Positions 6,956-9,778 of a stretch of 9,778 nt of DNA are shown in pieces. The stretch is taken from the NCBI RefSeq assembly GCF_905212365.1, contig NZ_CAJMEH010000071.1, positions 1 through 9,778 on the forward strand. The letters run 5' to 3'. Under the pieces are notes generated by a model. It was given only the letters and a program-made list of their open reading frames with translations, did no database searches and had not been told where the DNA came from. The stretch comes from an uncultured Phascolarctobacterium sp. (GTDB lineage: Bacteria > Bacillota > Negativicutes > Acidaminococcales > Acidaminococcaceae). Each line of letters opens with the position of its first letter. Within the stretch, counting starts at the first letter, position 1. A program made the position numbers and the translations under genes.

Positions 6956-7533
6956 TGAAAAGGTTGAAGATATTGCTGGCTGACGACGAGGCCATTCTGC
7001 GTCTTGATTTGCGCGAGATGCTGACGGACGCCGGTCACGAAATAGTGGGCGAGGCCGCTAACGGCGAGGAGGCCGTACGCCTGGCGCGGGAACTGCAGCC
7101 GGAATTTATTATTATGGACGTTAAGATGCCTGTTATGGATGGGCTGACGGCGGCAAAAATTATCTCTAACGAGGGCATTGCGCCGGTTTTGCTGCTGACG
7201 GCTTACAGTCAGCAGGATATTGTGGAAAAGGCCTCCGAGGCGGGAGTAATTGCTTATTTGGTGAAGCCTGTGCGCGAGGAGCAGCTGTTCCCGGCTATGG
7301 AAATTGCGGAGAAGCGCTTTAGGGAAATGCAGAGCCTTAATGCGGAGCTGCAGCAGCTGAAGGACAGCCTGGAAACACGCAAGCTTTTAGACCGGGCTAA
7401 AGGCATTCTTATGGCCGCTCACGGTATGACGGAGCAGGAGGCCTACCGCAAAATGCAGCAGTTCAGCATGGCCAAGCGCATTACCTTGAAGGCTTTGGCG
7501 GAAAGCATTATTGCTGCGGCTGCCAAGCGCTAA
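6952..7533 (+). CDS. ANTAR-domain response regulator (RNA-binding antiterminator)
   Basis: Protein of 193 aa: a receiver domain (about 5-118) then a coiled helix and an ANTAR domain (about 133-192). Receiver residues are D11/D12 in LLADDE, phosphoacceptor D56 in IIMDVKMP, T83 in LLTAYS and K105 in YLVKPV, so it should be phosphorylatable. The ANTAR part reads RKLLDRAKGILMAAHGMTEQ, then EAYRKMQQFSM and ITLKALAESII, the standard three-helix pattern. Phosphorylated ANTAR proteins dimerise and bind paired hexaloop hairpins in nascent RNA, disrupting terminators of target operons. Its ATG overlaps the kinase stop by 4 bp, so the two form one coupled operon; a second ATG directly follows. No clear target hairpin pair was found in the window, so targets are probably elsewhere. 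PdtaR and EutV are the nearest named relatives by architecture. Confidence 0.93.
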   Translation: MMKRLKILLADDEAILRLDLREMLTDAGHEIVGEAANGEEAVRLARELQPEFIIMDVKMPVMDGLTAAKIISNEGIAPVLLLTAYSQQDIVEKASEAGVIAYLVKPVREEQLFPAMEIAEKRFREMQSLNAELQQLKDSLETRKLLDRAKGILMAAHGMTEQEAYRKMQQFSMAKRITLKALAESIIAAAAKR

Positions 7534-7548
7534 ATTGAAATATAGTAC

Positions 7549-7586
7549 AAGCAGGTATCGTTATGACGGTAGCTGCTTATTTTTTT
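7549..7586 (+). terminator. Rho-independent terminator of the kinase-ANTAR operon
   Basis: Left arm AAGCAGGTATCGT (7549-7561), loop TATG (7562-7565) and right arm ACGGTAGCTGCTT (7566-7578) form a 13-position stem with one G-G mismatch and one G-T wobble. An A and seven T (7580-7586) follow. It starts 15 bp after the regulator stop. Confidence 0.9.
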
Positions 7587-7758
7587 GCTTTTAACAAAAA
7601 TGACGCTTTTTGGCTCGCACCAAAAAGCTTAGCAAAAAATGCTGGTTAAGGGCAAAATTCTATTTTTGTAAGCGAATAATGTGATGCTATCGTAAGCTAG
7701 CAGCCAATGCCATTTGAGGTGCAGTTTAGAATAAAGGGTTTAGCTTAATATAAAATGC

Positions 7759-7787
7759 TTGTCTGAAAAATAAATCTCTGTTATACT
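7759..7787 (+). promoter_or_regulatory. Sigma-A-type promoter upstream of a terminator
   Basis: A -35 element TTGTCT (7759-7764), a 17-bp spacer and a -10 element TATACT (7782-7787) are present. Transcription would start near 7794. The only things downstream before the terminator at 7884-7935 are about 90 bp without an ORF. Confidence 0.55.
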
Positions 7788-7793
7788 AAAAAT

Positions 7794-7935
7794 ATAGTAA
7801 AGCTTAACAACTTCAAAAAGGCAGTAAACGGACGCTGTTTAAAAGCGTTCCGCGAGAATTTCGTTAGTGTTAAACAAAATTCAGCAGTACCGAACCGACT
7901 ACGAATTATAACGTAGTCGGCGGTACTGCTTTTTT
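7794..7935 (+). ncRNA. Candidate small RNA (~140 nt)
   Basis: Defined by the promoter at 7759-7787 and the intrinsic terminator ending at 7935. Inside is an inverted repeat TGTTTAA (7836-7842) and TTAAACA (7870-7876) around a 27-nt interior, followed at once by the terminator stem. No ORF with a ribosome binding site is present. I do not recognise a known RNA family. It could instead be a terminated leader for the gene at 8038, with read-through controlled by some signal. Expression is unproven. Confidence 0.35.
7884..7935 (+). terminator. Strong Rho-independent terminator
   Basis: Arms GCAGTACCG (7884-7892) and CCGACTACG (7895-7903) pair perfectly with CGTAGTCGG (7912-7920) and CGGTACTGC (7921-7929). 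Only an AA bulge (7893-7894) and an 8-nt loop interrupt the 18 pairs. Six T follow (7930-7935). It isolates the gene at 8038 from upstream transcription. Confidence 0.92.
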
Positions 7936-8011
7936 AATTTTTGCTAAGAAGGTGGTTATCTTGGATGAAAGTGGATTGACAAAATAAATTTTATAAGCAA
8001 ATTCAAGGCCA

Positions 8012-8025
8012 ATATGCTATAATTA
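8012..8025 (+). promoter_or_regulatory. Extended -10 element abutting the Shine-Dalgarno of the Rpn-like gene
   Basis: TGCTATAAT (8015-8023) is a perfect extended -10. No good -35 lies 16-18 bp upstream. TTGACA at 7976-7981 is too far for this -10 and has no good -10 at 17 bp. Starting near 8030 would leave only about 8 nt of leader and remove the AAGGAG (8025-8030). Either the mRNA is nearly leaderless or another promoter is used. The 14-mer ATATGCTATAATTA recurs inverted at 9152-9165. Confidence 0.45.
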
Positions 8026-8037
8026 AGGAGATGAAAT

Positions 8038-8868
8038 ATGAACAAAGTTAAATTTGACAATCTGCCTATCAGTAACGATTTTATGTTCAAGAAAGTGATG
8101 CAGAATAAATATCTTTGCCAAAGGCTTGTCAGCGCTATTATGCAGAAGGACATTGCCGACATTATCTACACGGAAACGGAAAAAACCGTTGAGCCCTATT
8201 ATGACAGCAGAGGCGTGCGATTGGATGTTATTGTTGCAGACGAAAGAAATACTCGTTACAATCTGGAAATGCAGGTCAAAAATACTTTAGGAGAAGCTAC
8301 AGGCGAACCGCTTTTACCCAAGCGCACACGTTATTACCAATCCATCATGGATATGGATATGCTGCAAAAAGGGCATGATTTCGACGAGCTGAACCCACTG
8401 GTTTTAGTATTTATCTGCGCCTTTGATTTATTTGGCGAAGGGCGTTACGTTTATACATTTAAAAGCCGGTGCTTGGAAAATTTACAGCTGGAGCTGAAAA
8501 ACGGCGTCACCGTGCTGCTACTTAATGCACAGGGAACACGGGGTGAGGTGAGCCCGCTGGTTAAAAATTTTTTGCGCTATGTCAACGACCTAGTTCCTAC
8601 GGACGCTTTTACGCAGGAAGTGGAAGCGGAGGTAGTAAGGCTGCGGCAGGATAAGAAAGTGAGGCGAGAGTTTATGGTATTATCTACAAGATTAAAGGAC
8701 GAGCGTATGGCAGGGCGCGCAGAAGGAATGCTGGAAGAACGTCAAAGCACAGCTCTTGATATGCTTAAGGATAAGGAGCCTTTGACAAAAATCGTAAAAT
8801 ATTCCCGCCTTAGCGAGGAAGAAATTTATGCCTTGGCGCAGGCCAACAGCTTAACTGTAATTGAATAG
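8038..8868 (+). CDS. Rpn family PD-(D/E)XK nuclease / putative transposase
   Basis: Protein of 276 aa of the PDDEXK_2/Rpn type. Family members are recombination-promoting nucleases often annotated as transposases; proven examples (E. coli RpnA) are DNA endonucleases. Visible traits are the N-terminal ISNDFMFKKVM, the nuclease core RLDVIVADERNTRYNLEMQVKN with candidate metal-binding D63 and E77-x-Q79, then RTRYYQSIMD (96-105), PLVLVFICAFDLFG and a long charged C-terminal helix (about 203-245) with a RAEGMLEER segment. The last 30 residues (LTKIVKYSRLSEEEIYALAQ) look like the short helical module that often ends these proteins. AAGGAG 7 nt before the ATG supports the start. No inverted terminal repeats or target duplication typical of an IS were found. 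The sequence is more AT-rich than the tsa genes, which suggests acquisition. It could serve in defence or recombination rather than transposition. Confidence 0.88.
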   Translation: MNKVKFDNLPISNDFMFKKVMQNKYLCQRLVSAIMQKDIADIIYTETEKTVEPYYDSRGVRLDVIVADERNTRYNLEMQVKNTLGEATGEPLLPKRTRYYQSIMDMDMLQKGHDFDELNPLVLVFICAFDLFGEGRYVYTFKSRCLENLQLELKNGVTVLLLNAQGTRGEVSPLVKNFLRYVNDLVPTDAFTQEVEAEVVRLRQDKKVRREFMVLSTRLKDERMAGRAEGMLEERQSTALDMLKDKEPLTKIVKYSRLSEEEIYALAQANSLTVIE

Positions 8869-8886
8869 AGGATTAAGCGTATAACG

Positions 8887-8940
8887 ATAACGCTCCAGCG
8901 TACTGCATAGAAAACGGTACGTTGGAGCGTTATTTGTTTT
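8887..8940 (+). terminator. Rho-independent terminator of the Rpn-like gene
   Basis: Arms ATAACGCTCCAGCGTAC (8887-8903) and GTACGTTGGAGCGTTAT (8917-8933) form 17 pairs with one G-T wobble and a 13-nt loop. TTGTTTT follows. It begins 18 bp after the stop codon. It also lies just past the end of the minus-strand ORF at 8939-9058 and may stop transcription from both sides, although the minus side lacks a T-run. Confidence 0.88.
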
Positions 8941-9058
8941 ATAAATGCCTACAGGAAAAATTTTCAAGACTTTCTTTTATCCACTGCGCCCGCTGCACAA
9001 GGTTTTTCAGCTCGGTGGGGGTGAAGGTGCGGTATTCAGTTTTCTTGTTTTTTGTCAA
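8939..9058 (-). CDS. Candidate small protein, 39 aa, minus strand
   Basis: Short minus-strand frame from TTG (9058-9056) to TAA (8941-8939). The peptide runs roughly MTKNKKTEYRTF, then TPTELKNLVQRAQWIKESLE and NFSCRHL: a basic start, a predicted amphipathic helix and a Cys near the end. Support comes from an AAAGGA ribosome binding site about 9 nt before the TTG, an extended -10 on the same strand (9162-9154), and a terminator-like hairpin just after the stop. A TGA lies three codons upstream in frame, so it cannot be longer. I do not recognise a family. It could also be the remnant of a decayed gene. Plus-strand frames over this stretch (8922-9107, 8945-9154) have no ribosome binding site and run through the terminator or leader. 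Confidence 0.35.
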   Translation of the reverse strand: MTKNKKTEYRTFTPTELKNLVQRAQWIKESLENFSCRHL

Positions 9059-9078
9059 TCCTTGTCATCCTTTAAGGC

Positions 9079-9107
9079 TCAAGGGAGCGTTGCGCTTTGT
9101 GCCTTGA
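9079..9107 (-). other. Stem-loop in the leader of the small minus-strand ORF
   Basis: TCAAGG (9079-9084) pairs with CCTTGA (9102-9107), and inside AGCG (9086-9089) pairs with CGCT (9093-9096) across a 3-nt loop. On the minus strand this ends a few nt before the AAAGGA ribosome binding site. Further upstream in the same leader are a 12-bp palindrome ACGGAATTCCGT (9113-9124) and CATCG/CGATG arms (9134-9138, 9144-9148). A folded leader that influences translation is possible. Confidence 0.4.
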
Positions 9108-9151
9108 ATATGACGGAATTCCGTACTGTACTACATCGGCGCTCGATGAGG

Positions 9152-9165
9152 TAATTATAGCATAT
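9152..9165 (-). promoter_or_regulatory. Extended -10 promoter, minus strand
   Basis: On the minus strand the site reads ATATGCTATAATTA, with TGC directly before a consensus TATAAT (9159-9154). Transcription would begin near 9147 and run left toward the ORF at 9058-8939, leaving a leader of about 90 nt. The -35 is weak (TTGTTA with a 19-bp spacer). Confidence 0.5.
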
Positions 9166-9187
9166 AATTTTCAGAAAATAACAAAAA

Positions 9188-9201
9188 CGTATTTAAATAC
9201 G
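9188..9201. promoter_or_regulatory. Perfect 14-bp palindrome between divergent promoters, possible operator
   Basis: CGTATTTAAATACG is fully self-complementary. It lies between the minus-strand -10 (9154-9162) and the plus-strand promoter of the XRE gene (9212-9240). XRE regulators commonly bind such dyads and control themselves and a divergent gene; that this one does so here is inference. Confidence 0.45.
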
Positions 9202-9211
9202 CTTTTCCTGC

Positions 9212-9240
9212 TTTAGACATTTTTTGCTGTATGCTTAAAA
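9212..9240 (+). promoter_or_regulatory. Probable promoter of the XRE-type regulator gene
   Basis: TTTAGA (9212-9217), a 17-bp spacer and TTAAAA (9235-9240), with TGC directly before the -10 (9232-9234). Transcription would begin near 9247, giving a leader of about 12 nt that holds AGGCGG (9250-9255). Confidence 0.45.
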
Positions 9241-9258
9241 CCGAAAGGCAGGCGGTAA

Positions 9259-9774
9259 ATGATGAAGAATTTGTTTGAGGAATTACTGTTGATACGGCGC
9301 AAGGAAATAGGAGAAGCCGTAACGGACGCCAGAAATAAACGCGGCTTGCAGCAGCAGGAGCTGGCGGCGATGTGCGGCATAGACGTGCAGATTTTGCGAA
9401 AGATAGAATATGGCGAGAAAAATTATTTATACGATTATTTGCAGCTTGTGGCAATGGCGCTAGGTATGCACGGCGGCGAGCTTGTGGAGAAGGCGATGAC
9501 TAAAATATGGGAATTGGAAGGAAGCAGTGCCAGGTATGATGTGCTGCGGCGCAGAATGCAGGAACAGATGCAGGAAAACCTAGAGCGATTCAGGGTAGAA
9601 AACGTGCGGAAGCATGAAGCTGAGCGCAGGAAAAGGATGGCGCGGCGGCAGAAGGCGGAGCAGTGTAGGGCTTTTGACGGAAGTAAGCATAACAAAGGGT
9701 CGCAAGATGCAGAAACAAAAGCTAAATACCAGCCAAAAGGTCTTGCGAGGGGGGGCAGATGTGCTAAAATATAA
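9259..9774 (+). CDS. XRE-family helix-turn-helix protein with basic C-terminal tail
   Basis: Protein of 171 aa. An HTH_3-like DNA-binding domain spans about 14-72. Its core reads IGEAVTDARNKRGLQQQELA, then MCGIDVQILRKIEYGEKN, with the recognition helix around DVQILRKIEYG. After a short helical region (LVAMALGMHGGELVEKAMTK) comes a very charged predicted coiled coil (about 95-135, rich in Arg/Glu/Gln) and a low-complexity basic end (about 140-171). It is likely a repressor or DNA-binding accessory protein; no target is known. ATG at 9259 and ATG at 9262 both fit; AGGCGG (9250-9255) favours the second. The last 25 codons overlap an inverted repeat and a promoter-like sequence, so the true end could be a frameshifted or extended version of a shorter ancestor. 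No toxin partner was identified on the plus strand. Confidence 0.75.
   Translation: MMKNLFEELLLIRRKEIGEAVTDARNKRGLQQQELAAMCGIDVQILRKIEYGEKNYLYDYLQLVAMALGMHGGELVEKAMTKIWELEGSSARYDVLRRRMQEQMQENLERFRVENVRKHEAERRKRMARRQKAEQCRAFDGSKHNKGSQDAETKAKYQPKGLARGGRCAKI
9700..9748. repeat. 8-bp inverted repeat within the end of the XRE gene
   Basis: TCGCAAGA (9700-9707) and TCTTGCGA (9741-9748) are exact reverse complements 33 bp apart. The right arm overlaps the -35 of the promoter at 9743-9770, so the pair could be a regulatory site for that promoter. Chance is possible at this length. Confidence 0.4.
9743..9770 (+). promoter_or_regulatory. Extended -10 promoter pointing out of the window
   Basis: TTGCGA (9743-9748), a 16-bp spacer containing a run of seven G, then TGTGC and TAAAAT (9765-9770). 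It lies inside the last codons of the XRE gene and would start transcription at about the right edge, for a gene or RNA beyond the window. Confidence 0.5.
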
Positions 9775-9778
9775 GCGA

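Larger units (their letters stand above)
7587..8037. other. 451-bp AT-rich intergenic region without a convincing gene
   Basis: Only ORFs of a few codons occur here, mostly without ribosome binding sites. The content is a perfect 9-bp hairpin (7605-7628, arms GCTTTTTGG/CCAAAAAGC, loop CTCGCA, no T-run after it), a promoter (7759-7787), a weak 7-bp inverted repeat (7836-7842 with 7870-7876), a strong terminator (7884-7935) and the start region of the next gene. After the terminator, AAGGTGG (7949-7955) precedes a TTG at 7961 that opens a frame of only 8 codons. That could be a leader peptide or a decayed gene start. Confidence 0.6.

Noticed and set aside
7605..7640. Confirmed ANTAR target hairpin pair
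   Set aside because: The loop lacks A at position 1 and the second stem is poor, so it is kept only as a low-interest observation.
7961..7987. Eight-codon TTG frame after AAGGTGG
   Set aside because: The Shine-Dalgarno is good, but the frame is too short to defend as a gene and no promoter is clearly placed between it and the terminator at 7935. It is mentioned only in the intergenic entry.
8038..8868. Complete insertion sequence around the Rpn-like gene
   Set aside because: No terminal inverted repeats next to the gene and no target-site duplication were seen. The hairpins on either side are ordinary terminators with T-runs. Only the 14-mer pair leaves the question open.
8922..9154. Plus-strand frames downstream of the nuclease gene
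   Set aside because: One starts within the terminator stem. Neither has a Shine-Dalgarno, and the peptides (FFSSVGVKVRYS type) look non-coding. The minus-strand frame in the same place is better supported.
9155..9454. Minus-strand 99-aa frame across the XRE promoter and gene start
   Set aside because: No ribosome binding site, it overlaps the HTH domain of a better candidate, and its composition is Ser/Ala/Phe-rich.
1..9778. CRISPR arrays, tRNA or rRNA genes
   Set aside because: No regularly spaced direct repeats of 24-40 bp, no cloverleaf with a TTCGA-type T-loop and no rRNA segment were noticed on either strand.

Overview
The window looks like chromosomal DNA of a low-GC-phylum bacterium, most likely a Negativicutes (Acidaminococcaceae or Selenomonadales-like) Firmicute. 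This is inferred from gene content, Firmicute-style Shine-Dalgarno sequences (AAGGAGG, GGAGG), Rho-independent terminators and a GC-rich core. The taxon was not searched. The left 7.5 kb is a dense, co-directional housekeeping block. The right 2.2 kb is looser, more AT-rich accessory DNA.

1-5402 is one plus-strand gene string with short gaps or overlaps: the 3' part of an NAD(P)H-hydrate dehydratase (NnrD domain), a secreted AMIN/Amidase_3 N-acetylmuramoyl-L-alanine amidase, a GerMN-domain exported protein, then tsaE, tsaB, rimI and tsaD. TsaB, TsaD and TsaE work together to make the t6A37 modification of ANN-decoding tRNAs. Their partner TsaC/Sua5 is not in the window. RimI is the GNAT acetyltransferase habitually found with TsaB/TsaD.

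5403-5572 is a non-coding gap holding the most striking structure of the window: two near-identical 30-bp units, each with three DnaA-box-like 9-mers in the same orientation, placed almost symmetrically around a perfect 12-bp palindrome. It lies immediately upstream of a two-gene signalling operon (5573-7533). That operon encodes a soluble PdtaS/EutW-type histidine kinase and a REC-ANTAR response regulator, which by family acts on RNA as an antiterminator. A strong terminator closes it.

7587-8037 has no gene. It holds a hexaloop hairpin, a good sigma-A-type promoter and, about 100 bp on, a second strong terminator, which together outline a possible ~140-nt small RNA. 8038-8868 encodes a PD-(D/E)XK protein of the Rpn/transposase-like family, followed by a terminator.

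8939-9258 has a probable unlisted 39-codon minus-strand ORF with its own extended -10 promoter and a structured leader. Divergent to it is an XRE-type regulator gene (9259-9774), with a 14-bp palindrome between the two promoters. The XRE gene ends inside what looks like another extended -10 promoter pointing out of the window.
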